A DNA stretch of 64,000 nucleotides from DATLLN01 sp963797175 (GTDB lineage: Bacteria > Actinomycetota > Thermoleophilia > Gaiellales > JAICJC01): contig CAWCOL010000009.1 in NCBI GenBank assembly GCA_963797175.1, forward strand, positions 558,001 to 622,000. Reading direction: 5' to 3'. Positions 51,337 through 59,453 of the stretch are shown here, piece after piece. How positions within the stretch are numbered: position 1 is the first letter of the stretch; each line of letters starts with the position of its first letter. The notes under the pieces are model-generated. The model made no database searches. It had not been told where the DNA came from and saw only the letters and a list, made by a program, of their open reading frames with translations. A program made the position numbers and the translations under genes.

Positions 51337-52647
51337 ATGCTGCGAGTGGGCCGGGTCAAGCCGCAGCACGTCGACGATCCCGCCGAATTCGGGCGCCGTA
51401 TCCACCGTCTCCGCAAGGGGCGCGGCCTGTCGCTCCGCGAGGTCTGCTTCCCCGGCTGCTCGCCCTCGTTCCTGTCCCGGGTCGAGGCCGGCCGGCGCGT
51501 GCCGAGCGCCACGGTCGTGATCGAGCTGTCGCGGCGCCTGGCGGTGGATCCCGAGGAGCTGCTCGGAAGGCGGCTGGACGGCCGCCTCTCGGAGGCCGAC
51601 CTGATGGCGGCGGAGGTCTCGGCGCGGCTGGGCGAGGAGGGCGCCGAGGAGCGTCTCGACGACCTGCTCGCGCTGGCCCGGCAGCTGCGCGACCGCAACG
51701 GCGAGAGCCGCGTGCTGGAGGCGCTCGGCCTGCTCGCGATCGACCAGCGCCACGACGCCCGGGCGGTCGAGCTGCTGGAGGCGGCGCGCGCCGCCGACGG
51801 CTCACGCGGGCCGCGCGAGCGGCCGGCGCTCTACCGCGCCCTGGGCCGAGCCTACGCCGGCGGCGGCGACCTCGGCCACGCCATCGCGGTGCTGCAGGAG
51901 GCGTTCGACGACGCCCGCGCCGACCCGCCCGATCCCGCCCTGATCGCCCAGTTCGGTACCTACCTGGCGAACGCGTACACCGACGCCGGGCGGTTCACCG
52001 ACGCCGTCACCGTCCTGTCCGGCGTGATCAAGCACGAGCGGGAGCTCGCCCCGGGGAACGCCCTGCGGCTGGAGTGGGCGCTGGCCCGCACCTACGCCGA
52101 GGACGGCAGGCTCTCGATCGCCGAGACCTACACCCGGCGGGTGCTCGCCCGCCTGGACGCGGTCGAGGACGAGCGGCTGATCGGCCACGCCCACCTGCTG
52201 CTCGCCGGCGTGCTTCTCGACCAGCACCGGGTGGATGACGCCGTCCCCCACCTCGACCAGACCGAGACGCTGCTGAATGGCTCGGAGCCGGTCGGCGGGC
52301 TGCGGCTCTCGCTGGAGCGGGCGCGTGCAGCCCTCGAGCTGGGCGACACCGATGAGGCCGAGGAGCGCGCGCGCCAGGCGCTGCGCCGCACCGAGGCGAC
52401 CGAGCCGGGCGAGGCCGGCATCGCCTACACCGTCCTCGCCCGCGTCGAGATGGAGCGGGGCGACCTCGACGATGCCCGGTTTCTGTGCCGACAGGCGATC
52501 GACCTCATGACCGGCACCACGCCCCCGCACTACCTCGCCTCCTGCTACGAGCTGCTCTCCACGATCGAGGAGCGCTCCGGCAACCTGCAGGCGGCGATCG
52601 AGGCCCTGCGGGCGCGGCCCGCCCGCGCCGCCAACGAGCGCGACTAG
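51337..52647 (+). CDS. XRE-family regulator with TPR domain
   Basis: A 436-residue protein. ATG 51337 (MLRVGRVKPQHVDDPAEFGR) directly precedes the helix-turn-helix: FGRRIHRLRKGRGLSLREVC and SFLSRVEAGRRVPSATVVIE. Residues about 105-430 are TPR-like alpha repeats, for example LYRALGRAYAGGGDLGHAIA, YLANAYTDAGRFTDAVTVLS, HLLLAGVLLDQHRVDDAVPH and YTVLARVEMERGDLDDARFL. This is the layout of peptide-sensing XRE-TPR regulators (RRNPP: Rap, NprR, PlcR, PrgX and similar) and of several non-peptide sensors. The upstream frame to 51037 crosses the operators and is spurious. The divergent 29-residue peptide is an obvious candidate ligand or target. Confidence 0.88.
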   Translation: MLRVGRVKPQHVDDPAEFGRRIHRLRKGRGLSLREVCFPGCSPSFLSRVEAGRRVPSATVVIELSRRLAVDPEELLGRRLDGRLSEADLMAAEVSARLGEEGAEERLDDLLALARQLRDRNGESRVLEALGLLAIDQRHDARAVELLEAARAADGSRGPRERPALYRALGRAYAGGGDLGHAIAVLQEAFDDARADPPDPALIAQFGTYLANAYTDAGRFTDAVTVLSGVIKHERELAPGNALRLEWALARTYAEDGRLSIAETYTRRVLARLDAVEDERLIGHAHLLLAGVLLDQHRVDDAVPHLDQTETLLNGSEPVGGLRLSLERARAALELGDTDEAEERARQALRRTEATEPGEAGIAYTVLARVEMERGDLDDARFLCRQAIDLMTGTTPPHYLASCYELLSTIEERSGNLQAAIEALRARPARAANERD

Positions 52648-52683
52648 ACGCCGCGCCCGGGCGGGACCTGGCAAGCTGCGCCG

Positions 52684-53451
52684 GTGACCGGGACGCGGAT
52701 CGCACACGCCATCGCCCAGCACGGGGTCGCCGCGGGCGCGATGCTGTTCGAATTCGACACGCCGGGCGTGATGCGGATCCTGGCGGCCGCCGACGTCGAC
52801 TTCGCGATCGTCGACCTCGAGCACACCGGCTGGGACGCCGGGTCGCTGCGGACGCTGTGCGCGACCGGCCGCTCCACCGGTGTGCATACGATCACCAGGG
52901 TGGTGCGGGCGCAGTACCCGCTGATCGCACCGGCGCTGGACGCCGGTTCGCGCGGCGTGATGGCCCCGATGGTCGAGTCGCGGATCGAGGCCGAGCTGCT
53001 GGTCGAGGCCGCGAAGTACCCGCCGATCGGCCGGCGCGGGTTCGGCATGCTGTTCGGCGACGAGCTGGCGGACGGCCCCGCGGCCTACGCCGAGCGCGCC
53101 AACCGTGACAACGTCGTCGTCGCCCAGATCGAGTCGCCGGCCGGCATCGAGAACGCCGACGCGATCGTCTCCGTGCCCGGCGTGGACATCGTCTGGCTGG
53201 GCCAGTTCGACCTCTCGCTGTCGCTCGGCATACCCGGGCAGTTCGACCATCCCCGGTTCACCGAGGCGGTGGATCACCTGCTGGCGGCCTGCAGGAACCA
53301 CGGCCGGCCGCTGGGCCAGCTGGTCGGCTCCGCCGCCGAGGGCGCCGAGCTGCGGCGCCGCGGCTTCCAGGTGCTGGCCTACGCCGACGTCTGGGTGTTC
53401 GAGCAGGCGCTGCGGAACGGGCTGGACGCCCTCCGCCATCCGGCACCGTGA
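52684..53451 (+). CDS. HpcH/HpaI aldolase family protein
   Basis: A 255-residue class II (metal-dependent) aldolase/citrate-lyase-like TIM barrel, cleaving 2-keto-3-deoxy acids into pyruvate and an aldehyde. Seen: FEFDTPGVMRILAAADVDFA, IVDLEHTGWDAGSLR, GSRGVMAPMVESRIEAELL, FGMLFGDELADGPAAYAERA, AQIESPAGIENADAI with the metal-ligand glutamate, and GVDIVWLGQFDLSLSLG with the aspartate. GTG 52684 is the start; no strong Shine-Dalgarno. It follows the XRE-TPR gene by 36 bp on the same strand. The sugar acid substrate is unknown. Confidence 0.9.
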   Translation: MTGTRIAHAIAQHGVAAGAMLFEFDTPGVMRILAAADVDFAIVDLEHTGWDAGSLRTLCATGRSTGVHTITRVVRAQYPLIAPALDAGSRGVMAPMVESRIEAELLVEAAKYPPIGRRGFGMLFGDELADGPAAYAERANRDNVVVAQIESPAGIENADAIVSVPGVDIVWLGQFDLSLSLGIPGQFDHPRFTEAVDHLLAACRNHGRPLGQLVGSAAEGAELRRRGFQVLAYADVWVFEQALRNGLDALRHPAP

Positions 53452-53458
53452 GGCCCGC

Positions 53459-53486
53459 CGCCGCCGGCCGACGTGCACCGGCGGCG
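53459..53486. terminator. bidirectional terminator hairpin
   Basis: CGCCGCCGG (53459-53467) and CCGGCGGCG (53478-53486) pair perfectly across a 10-nt loop between convergent genes. Confidence 0.65.
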
Positions 53487-53501
53487 ACGGAAGGCGACGG
53501 T

Positions 53502-53798
53502 CTACGCGACCGCAGGCGCCGGGTCAGGCCGCACGATCACCGTGTCGGCCACGCGGATGATCTCGTCCACCGGCAGGTCGGCCAACTCGGCGTGCTTGCG
53601 GATCGCCTCCGGGCTGACCGCCTCGTAGATGCAGACGGTGCCGACGGTGCCCTCGCCCTCGTCCAGCACGTAGCTGCGGATCCATCGGACATCGTCGGGC
53701 ATGTCCTCGTTGCCGACCTTCGTCGAGCGGCCGGCGGCCGCCTCAAGATCGGCGCCCGAGCGCCAGCCGCTTCGTCGCAGAATCACGTACAACTCCAT
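53502..53798 (-). CDS. DUF4242 family (nickel-binding SCO4226-like) protein
   Basis: 98 residues: MELYVILRRSGWRSGADLEA, VGNEDMPDDVRWIRSYVLDE, TVGTVCIYEAVSPEAIRKHA and DLPVDEIIRVADTVIVRPD. This is the small ferredoxin-like dimer of DUF4242; one studied member from Streptomyces binds nickel. ATG 53798 follows AAGGAGG. Cellular role is unknown. It has no obvious co-transcribed partner. Confidence 0.85.
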   Translation of the reverse strand: MELYVILRRSGWRSGADLEAAAGRSTKVGNEDMPDDVRWIRSYVLDEGEGTVGTVCIYEAVSPEAIRKHAELADLPVDEIIRVADTVIVRPDPAPAVA

Positions 53799-53916
53799 CT
53801 CGTCCTCCTTGAGGTTCGCGTTTCGACGGGACCAGCGTAGATCCCGTCTCCCACCCAGACATCGGGAGGATCGCCCATCTTGCACCACCGCGCCGCCGAT
53901 GTGAGCGCGGTGACGT

Positions 53917-54948
53917 CTACGAGGCGTCGAGGAAGTCGATCACGATCTCCTCGGTCAGCCTGCCGCCGCCCTCGTCCAGCGCCTCGCGCAGCTCGGCCAC
54001 CGGCAGCGCGCCCTCCTCGTAGCCCTCGACCAGCGCCGGGTGGATGTAGGACGAACGCGCAACCGCGGCGGTGTTGCCCAGGTCGGCAGCGACGACCTTG
54101 ACGGCGTCGTTGATCGTCCGCCGGATGTCGTCGCCCGCCTCCGGTTCGGCCAGCGCCAGCGCCTCGGCCGCCAGCACGGTGCCGCCGAACGTGCGGAAGT
54201 CCTTCGCGCTGAACCCTTCGCCCGCCGACTCGCGGAGGTAGTCGTTGACATCCTCCGACCCGACGTCGCGCACCTCGTCCTCGTCGTCCAGGTAGGCAAA
54301 GAGCTCCTGGCCGGGGAGCTCCTGGCAGCGCTGGACGACGCGGGCCAGCCGCCGGTCGACCACGCGCAGGTCGTGCACCTTGCCGGACTTGCCGGTGTAG
54401 TGGAACGTCACAGTCTGGCCGCGCACGCGGGCGTGCTCGTCACGGATCGTGGTCGCACCGAACGAGTCGTTCAGCCGTGCGTACTCCGTGTTGCCGACGC
54501 GCATCAGCGTCCGGTCGAGCAGCCGCAGCACCGCCGCCAGCACCTTGTCGTGCTGCATGCCCGGCAGGGAGAGGTCGGCGTCCACCCGCTTGCGGATGGC
54601 GGGCAGCGCGCGGCCGAACTCGGCCACCCGCGCGAACTTCAGCTCGTCCCGGGCCGCCAGCCAGTCCGGGTGGTAGCGGTACTGCTTGCGGTGGCGCGCG
54701 TCGCGGCCGGTCGCCTGGAGGTGGCCGTTGTGCAGCACGCAGATCCAGACGTCCTCCCACGCAGGCGGGACGGCGAGCGCGCGGATCCGCTCGAGCTCCG
54801 CCTCGTCGCCGATCCGCTTGCCCTTGACGTCGCGGTACGAGAACCCCGTGCCGGCACGGCGGCGCGTGATGCCGGGCACCGCGTCGGTGACGTAGCGGAG
54901 CCCGGCCTCCCTGGCGGCCGCTCGCGGCTCCTCCACCTCGGTCGTCAT
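53917..54948 (-). CDS. DNA topoisomerase IB
   Basis: A 343-residue bacterial topoisomerase IB, which relaxes supercoils by a transient 3' phosphotyrosine bond. Seen: the N-terminal DNA-binding domain GTGFSYRDVKGKRIGDEAEL, VPPAWEDVWICVLHNGHLQA and RDARHRKQYRYHPDW; catalytic pocket lysine and arginines in FHYTGKSGKVHDLRVVDRRL and SAKDFRTFGGTVLAAEALAL; and the nucleophile tyrosine in ARSSYIHPALVEGYEEG. Length and motif order match the family. ATG 54948 is the only good start. It is first in a row of three minus-strand genes with MmcQ/YjbR next upstream. Confidence 0.92.
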   Translation of the reverse strand: MTTEVEEPRAAAREAGLRYVTDAVPGITRRRAGTGFSYRDVKGKRIGDEAELERIRALAVPPAWEDVWICVLHNGHLQATGRDARHRKQYRYHPDWLAARDELKFARVAEFGRALPAIRKRVDADLSLPGMQHDKVLAAVLRLLDRTLMRVGNTEYARLNDSFGATTIRDEHARVRGQTVTFHYTGKSGKVHDLRVVDRRLARVVQRCQELPGQELFAYLDDEDEVRDVGSEDVNDYLRESAGEGFSAKDFRTFGGTVLAAEALALAEPEAGDDIRRTINDAVKVVAADLGNTAAVARSSYIHPALVEGYEEGALPVAELREALDEGGGRLTEEIVIDFLDAS

Positions 54949-54979
54949 CGCCGCCTTGGGTACCCGCCGGCGGACGCGG

Positions 54980-55390
54980 TCAACCGCCCGACTCGGCGTG
55001 CTCCGCCAGCCACGTCTTGGCGACGCGCTTCTGCGCGCGGGTCAGCCACGCCTCGGCGACCAGGTCGAGCAGCTCCACGTCGTCGAGCTGCGCCAGCTGC
55101 GGGATCCGCACCAGCACCGCCGGGTAGCCGTCGAAGTGCGGCGTCGTGAAGTAGACGCCGCGGCCGTCGGAGAGCAGCAGCTCCTTCACGCCCTCGTCGG
55201 CAACCCGGAACATCAGCACGTCGTCCATCCGCTCGCCGGTGGCCGGGTCGAGCGCGTCGGGCCGCCGGCTCCGATGGAAGCAGAACATCTTCCCGTGCAC
55301 CAGGTAGCTGGGCCGCCCGTCGCCGGACAACTCCTTCGTCGTCTGCGGCATCGCCATCGCGAGCCGGTCGAGGTCGGCCATCGTCGCCAT
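54980..55390 (-). CDS. MmcQ/YjbR family DNA-binding-like protein
   Basis: 136 residues of the CyaY-like-fold MmcQ/YjbR family, which is annotated as DNA-binding from structure but whose function is unclear. Seen: LDRLAMAMPQTTKELSGDGR, PSYLVHGKMFCFHRSRRPD, DVLMFRVADEGVKELLLSD and VYFTTPHFDGYPAVLVRIPQ, then LVAEAWLTRAQKRVAKTWLA at the C-terminus. ATG 55390 starts six bases past the DUF899 stop, so it belongs to that operon. Confidence 0.85.
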   Translation of the reverse strand: MATMADLDRLAMAMPQTTKELSGDGRPSYLVHGKMFCFHRSRRPDALDPATGERMDDVLMFRVADEGVKELLLSDGRGVYFTTPHFDGYPAVLVRIPQLAQLDDVELLDLVAEAWLTRAQKRVAKTWLAEHAESGG

Positions 55391-55396
55391 GCGGAT

Positions 55397-56143
55397 CTAC
55401 GTGGCGAAGTTGGGCACGGCGCCGTGCGGGTCGGCGGCCCGGCCCTTCGGCTCCTCCCACTCCTCCTGCCGGCCCAGGGCCGTCATGTCGAGGTAGTAGT
55501 ACGACCCGCCGGTCATCTCACCGCCGCGCGCGTAGACCGAGTACGTGTGGTAGATCGTGTCGCCGTCGCGCAGGAAGCAGCTCTCGCCGGGCTGCTCCAT
55601 CGGCTCGTCGCCCTCCAGGTAATACCCGGTGCCGGCCGCCTCGTGCTGCGCGCGGTTGCGATAGTTGTATTCCACCGGAGCAACAGACGAGTCGAGGGTG
55701 ACGTGGAAGTCGTAGTTGAAGTCGCTCCCGAACGACGAGTACACCGGGAACGACCAGCCGCGCTCGGCCCGGTAGCGCTCGAGCTTGGCCAGCGGCGCCC
55801 GCGCGATCACGACCATGTTCGTCTCGCGCACGCGCAGGTGCTCGAACAGCCCGTCGCACAGCTCGTCGGCGCCGGCCGTGCAGCTCTTGCAGCCGCTCTC
55901 CCAGCTCGGGTCGAACATGAAGTGGCGGACGATCAGCTGGCGCCGCCCGTCGAACAGGTCGAGCAGCGTCACCTGCCCGTCCGGCCCGTCGAACAGGTAT
56001 TCCTTGTCGAGCCGCACCATCGGCAGCTCGCGGCGGTGGGTGTTGAGCACGTCGCGGGCGCGGGTCATCGCCTTCTCCTCGGCCAGCAGCGCCCTGCGGG
56101 CCTCCAGCCACTCGTCTCGTGATACGACCGTAGGCAGCGCCAT
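55397..56143 (-). CDS. DUF899 (thioredoxin-like) protein
   Basis: 248 residues of the thioredoxin-fold DUF899 family. Seen: PTVVSRDEWLEARRALLAEE, PMVRLDKEYLFDGPDGQVTL, LIVRHFMFDPSWESGCKSCT with the CKSC dithiol, RGWSFPVYSSFGSDFNYDFH, and the end VYARGGEMTGGSYYYLDMTA. The CxxC near residue 85 suggests redox activity, but no substrate is known. ATG 56143 follows GAGGAGG at good spacing. Confidence 0.88.
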   Translation of the reverse strand: MALPTVVSRDEWLEARRALLAEEKAMTRARDVLNTHRRELPMVRLDKEYLFDGPDGQVTLLDLFDGRRQLIVRHFMFDPSWESGCKSCTAGADELCDGLFEHLRVRETNMVVIARAPLAKLERYRAERGWSFPVYSSFGSDFNYDFHVTLDSSVAPVEYNYRNRAQHEAAGTGYYLEGDEPMEQPGESCFLRDGDTIYHTYSVYARGGEMTGGSYYYLDMTALGRQEEWEEPKGRAADPHGAVPNFAT

Positions 56144-56267
56144 GGTGCCTCCTCATCTCGATCGGGATCGTCAACGTATGAGACGCAGTTCACACCGCAA
56201 AGTCATCGGTGGCCGGACGGTTTCGGCGGCGCGTGACATCGGGGCGTCCTCCGGACGGTGGCCATGA

Positions 56268-56996
56268 AGCGCGTCGCCGGAACGATCCCGGGCGGCCACT
56301 CGAACCCCGTCGAGCTCCCAGAACTGGTCGGGGGAGGCCCCGACCTCGGCCCAGAAGTTCAACTTCGTGCACACCGAGTTCATCCAGCCGACGATCACCT
56401 GCAACGGCCCCAGGTTCAACTTGACATCGCACTGGGTCGGCCTGGACGGGTTCAACTCGAACACGGTCGAGCAGGACGGCACGTTCGCCTCGTGCGGCGG
56501 GCCCGACCACATGACGCCGCCGTACTTCGCCTGGCACGAGCTGTCCCCGGCTGCGGCGATCAACGTCTTCCCGGTCAAGCCCGGCGACGTGATCGACGCG
56601 ACCGTCTCGTTCGCCCACAACAAGTTCACGCTGACAGTGAGCGACGTCAGCAGCGGCAAGAGCGCGACCACCGCCGCCTCCTGTGCCGAGTGCCAGCGCT
56701 CGTCGGCCGAGTGGATCGTCGAGCGCCCGGCGCTGCGCAACAGCGACGCCAGCCAGTGCTTCATCACCGAGATGGCCAACTTCCACATCGCGACCTTCAC
56801 CAACGCGGTCGCCCGCGTGGACGGCGGCCAGGTGAAACCCGTCTCCGGCTTCACCAACATCCCGATCGACGCGATGCAGCGCCGCAACAACGGCCGCATC
56901 GCGATCCTCGCCCAGACCGACTCGCTCTCGCCCGACGGGACGACCTTCGACGTGGTCCGGCAGCGGCACGGACGGATCGTCCCGATCCAGCTCTAG
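56268..56996 (+). CDS. G1 (eqolisin-like) glutamic peptidase-like protein, 5' end unclear
   Basis: G1 peptidases are secreted acid endopeptidases with a catalytic Gln/Glu pair. Seen: the N-terminal SQNWSG (56316-56333), FVHTEFIQPTITCNGP, WVGLDGFNSNTVEQDGTF with the candidate glutamine, PPYFAWHELSP, SSAEWIVERPALRN with the glutamate, and TNAVARVDGG. The frame opens after a TGA at 56265 and has no ATG or GTG before the domain; the only in-frame start is GTG 56367, inside it. An ATG at 56264 (MKRVAGTIPGGHSN) is in another frame, so an indel upstream of 56319 is likely. The signal peptide expected for this family is not visible. Ends at a strong terminator. Confidence 0.65.
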   Translation, partial: SASPERSRAATRTPSSSQNWSGEAPTSAQKFNFVHTEFIQPTITCNGPRFNLTSHWVGLDGFNSNTVEQDGTFASCGGPDHMTPPYFAWHELSPAAAINVFPVKPGDVIDATVSFAHNKFTLTVSDVSSGKSATTAASCAECQRSSAEWIVERPALRNSDASQCFITEMANFHIATFTNAVARVDGGQVKPVSGFTNIPIDAMQRRNNGRIAILAQTDSLSPDGTTFDVVRQRHGRIVPIQL

Positions 56997-57020
56997 CCGC
57001 TCGGAACGATCGACCAACGA

Positions 57021-57049
57021 CGGAGGGCCGGCAGATTGCCGGCCCTCCG
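57021..57049. terminator. bidirectional terminator hairpin
   Basis: CGGAGGGCCGGC (57021-57032) and GCCGGCCCTCCG (57038-57049) form a perfect 12-bp stem with loop AGATT, between convergent genes. Confidence 0.85.
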
Positions 57050-57075
57050 CGCGTCGTACGTGGTGTCGTCGGTGC

Positions 57076-57852
57076 TTACTGTCCCTGCGACATCCGGGCA
57101 TGCGCCACGGTCGGGCTGCCTGCGCCGGGCAGGGAGCCGATCGAGGAGCACATCACGGTGACGTGCACGCTGGCGCCGTCGCCGATCCAGTCAGCGTTCG
57201 GGAAGCCGAAGTACCCACCGAACTGGACGGGGACGCCTGCGGTGACGTTCACGGCCGAGACGCGCGTGAGGTCATCGGAGTAGCCGGTGGCGTTGGGCGT
57301 GAAGTAGTGGCCGTAGAAGCCGTCGTTCACGGGGGCCGCCGCGCCCTGCTTGATGGCGATGCGGAAGAACGGGCCGAGGTCGGTGTTGGCGGAGCCGGCG
57401 ATCTGCCCGCTGGCGGTGACCAGGCAGCGACCGGAGATGCCCGGGGTCCACGCGCTGGAGAGGAAGTAGTTGTCCCCGGCGGCGAGCGTGCCGTTCGCGT
57501 CCGACATCCGCAGCGCGATCAGGCGGCTGAGGTCGCTCCCATGCAGGCCGTCGACGAGGTCGGCGTTCAGGTTGTTGACCCGCGTGGCCGAGTTCACGGT
57601 CAGCGGTGACTTGCCGGACGGCACCGACAGGGTGAGCGCCGTCGCGGAGCCGCCGCCGCTGTTCTGCTGGAGCGCCAGAGCAGCTCCGTTGTTCGTCGAC
57701 GTCAGCTTCGTCTGCGCCGTGGCGGAGTTGGGGAACCCGATTTTCAGCGCCTGGCCGTTGGCGGCGTAGGCAGCGCCGCCCAGCGACAGGAAGAGCGCGG
57801 CACCGGCGACGGCCATCGCCGGAGACGGAACTCGAAGGTGCTTGCGGAACAT
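57076..57852 (-). CDS. secreted protein of unknown function, thermoleophilian MFRKHLRVPSPAM type
   Basis: 258 residues with a signal peptide MFRKHLRVPSPAMAVAGAAL then FLSLGGAAYA. The start motif RKHLRVPSPAM recurs in exported proteins of Thermoleophilia in my memory of the group. The mature part has the module LTVNSATRVNNLNADLVDGL then HGSDL, often found in beta-rich surface proteins, and a C-terminal domain with two cysteines (RCLVTASGQIAG, VTVMCSSIGSL). Function unknown; surface localisation is likely. ATG 57852 follows AGGAGGGTCAGTCACC. Confidence 0.8.
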   Translation of the reverse strand: MFRKHLRVPSPAMAVAGAALFLSLGGAAYAANGQALKIGFPNSATAQTKLTSTNNGAALALQQNSGGGSATALTLSVPSGKSPLTVNSATRVNNLNADLVDGLHGSDLSRLIALRMSDANGTLAAGDNYFLSSAWTPGISGRCLVTASGQIAGSANTDLGPFFRIAIKQGAAAPVNDGFYGHYFTPNATGYSDDLTRVSAVNVTAGVPVQFGGYFGFPNADWIGDGASVHVTVMCSSIGSLPGAGSPTVAHARMSQGQ

Positions 57853-57955
57853 GGTGACTGACCCTCCTTGGCGGTTGCCCGGCCAGTCCGGGCAACATCG
57901 ACCCGCATGACGGCGGGTGAGGAGGATTTCTTCCGCGTGACGTTCGGAACGAGGG

Positions 57956-58210
57956 TTAGTAGCCGAAGCGGCGGGCGGCGCGGCGCCCGACGGCGCGGCC
58001 GGCCAGCAGCGTGGCGCCGGCCGCGGCCATGCAGAACGCGAACGACCCGACCCCGACCACCGCGACCGTGCGGCGGCGCTGGGCGACCTGCTCCTTCAGC
58101 AGGGCCTTCGGGTCGCGCCCGTGCATCAGCTCCTGGACGTCACGTCCGAGGCGCTCGCGTCGCCGTTCGATGTCGGCGCGGATGTCGATGTCGCCTGGTG
58201 CTTGAGCCAT
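57956..58210 (-). CDS. DUF3618-like small membrane protein
   Basis: 84 residues: an N-terminal helix DIRADIERRRERLGRDVQEL and one membrane segment VVGVGSFAFCMAAAGATLLA. The IE..RERLG..V.EL pattern is typical of DUF3618, usually encoded next to a Holin-X-like protein as here. It overlaps the Holin-X gene by 85 bp. It is probably membrane-associated; function unknown. Confidence 0.65.
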   Translation of the reverse strand: MAQAPGDIDIRADIERRRERLGRDVQELMHGRDPKALLKEQVAQRRRTVAVVGVGSFAFCMAAAGATLLAGRAVGRRAARRFGY

Positions 58211-58614
58211 TCCAGATCCTCCTTGGCCGAGGCCAGCGTCCGGTCGGGGACGGGCGGGACGGCGCTGTTGATGCTGCGCTTGCCGAGCAGCGCGAGCAGC
58301 GCGGCGATCAAGAGCGCGGCGAGCGCGACGATGGCCGCTGCCAGCCAGGCCGGCATCGTCTCGGACAGGCCGAGGATGATCGCCGCAACCACGCACGCCA
58401 CGGTGATCAGGGCAAACAGCACCGCGCCGGCGATCATTCCGCCGCCGGTCGCAAACTGCTTGCCCTTCGCGGCCATCTCGCGCTTCGCCATCTCGATCTC
58501 GCCGCGCACCAGCGCTGAGGCGTCCTCGGCCATGCGCGTCACCAGCTGCGCGACCGAGAGCTTCGACGACGGGCGGCCGTCCTCGGTGGGCGGGATGTCT
58601 GGCTGGACGTCCAT
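58126..58614 (-). CDS. Holin-X/DUF1469 (phage holin III-like) membrane protein
   Basis: 162 residues: SKLSVAQLVTRMAEDASALV and RGEIEMAKREMAAKGKQF form the cytosolic helix, followed by two membrane segments GAVLFALITVACVVAAIILG and WLAAAIVALAALLIAALLAL. Despite the family name it is a chromosomal housekeeping-type gene in actinobacteria; no lysis function is shown here. ATG 58614 (MDVQPDIPPTED) is preferred. Its 3' end overlaps the DUF3618 start by 85 nt, an unusual length that might reflect a local sequence error. Confidence 0.75.
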   Translation of the reverse strand: MDVQPDIPPTEDGRPSSKLSVAQLVTRMAEDASALVRGEIEMAKREMAAKGKQFATGGGMIAGAVLFALITVACVVAAIILGLSETMPAWLAAAIVALAALLIAALLALLGKRSINSAVPPVPDRTLASAKEDLEWLKHQATSTSAPTSNGDASASDVTSRS

Positions 58615-58666
58615 CAGGCGTAGCGTATCGTGCCCGCGGGGGCCTGCCCGCAAACTGCCCGGCGGC

Positions 58667-58822
58667 TCAGATCGCGGGCGCCGGCATCGGCGACGGCTCG
58701 GGGATCGGCAGGTCCGGGGACGGCGGCGCCGGATCGGGCTCGCTCGGCGGCGGCTCGGGCGTCGGCGGCGGCAGGTCGGGGTCGGCCGGCGTCGGTGTCT
58801 GGGGGAGTCGCAGTCGGATCAT
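58667..58822 (-). CDS. possible 51-residue proline-rich peptide
   Basis: A short ORF with PTPADPDLPPPTPEPPPSEP and PDPAPPSPDLPIPEPSPMPA type repeats, about half proline, ending in AI and TGA. It is preceded directly by an in-frame stop and has no Shine-Dalgarno, so the evidence for translation is weak. The repeats could be an extended linker left from a longer gene. It lies between the Holin-X gene and DUF6328. Confidence 0.3.
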   Translation of the reverse strand: MIRLRLPQTPTPADPDLPPPTPEPPPSEPDPAPPSPDLPIPEPSPMPAPAI

Positions 58823-58889
58823 TCAGGGCGGCGTTCCCGCGCGGCCGCCGCGGCAAACACCGCGGTTCGGGCCGTTGGCCGGCGGGTAG

Positions 58890-59408
58890 ATGGAGCGGAT
58901 GAGCGAGATGCGCGAAGGCAACGCGGACACGCCGGAGCGGGACGGAGAGACCGCCGACGAGCGGCACAACCGCCAGCTGGTCGAACTGCTGAACGAGCTG
59001 CGGGTGGCGCTGCCCGGGGTGCAGATGCTGTTCGGGTTCCTGCTTGCCGTCCCGTTCTCGGCCCGGTTCGGCAGCGTCTCGCACGCGGAGCGGACGGTCT
59101 TCTTCGTCACGTTCATCGCCGCGGCGCTGGCGTCCGCGTGCCTGATCGCGCCTGCCAGCTTCCACCGCATCGTCTGGCGCCGGGGGCAGAAGCAGCGGCT
59201 GCTGCACATCTCCAGCGGCCTCGCCATCGCCGGCACGGGCTTTCTGGCGGTCGCGATCTGCGGCTCCGTCGCCCTCGTCACCTCGCTGCTGTTCGGCGGC
59301 GGCGCTGCGGTGTTCGTGGCCGCCGTCGCCGCCGGCGTCCTCGCCGCCGTCTGGTTCGCATTGCCCCTCGCCTACCGGATCACGCGCAGACCCGGCGCGG
59401 ACCTCTGA
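58890..59408 (+). CDS. DUF6328 family membrane protein
   Basis: 172 residues with about four membrane segments: PGVQMLFGFLLAVPFSARFG, VFFVTFIAAALASACLIAPA, AIAGTGFLAVAICGSVALVT and VAAVAAGVLAAVWFALPLAY. The NELRVALPGVQMLFGFLLAV block and the RRGQKQRLLHISS loop are signatures of DUF6328, a family of unknown function common in actinobacteria. ATG 58890 and 58899 are both possible starts. Confidence 0.8.
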   Translation: MERMSEMREGNADTPERDGETADERHNRQLVELLNELRVALPGVQMLFGFLLAVPFSARFGSVSHAERTVFFVTFIAAALASACLIAPASFHRIVWRRGQKQRLLHISSGLAIAGTGFLAVAICGSVALVTSLLFGGGAAVFVAAVAAGVLAAVWFALPLAYRITRRPGADL

Positions 59409-59453
59409 CATTCCGGCACAGACACTCGCGCCGGCCACTGGGATGGTGGATGG

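Noticed and set aside
58126..58614. Holin-like gene as a sign of a prophage
   Set aside because: No other phage genes nearby; this family is chromosomal in actinobacteria and usually paired with DUF3618.
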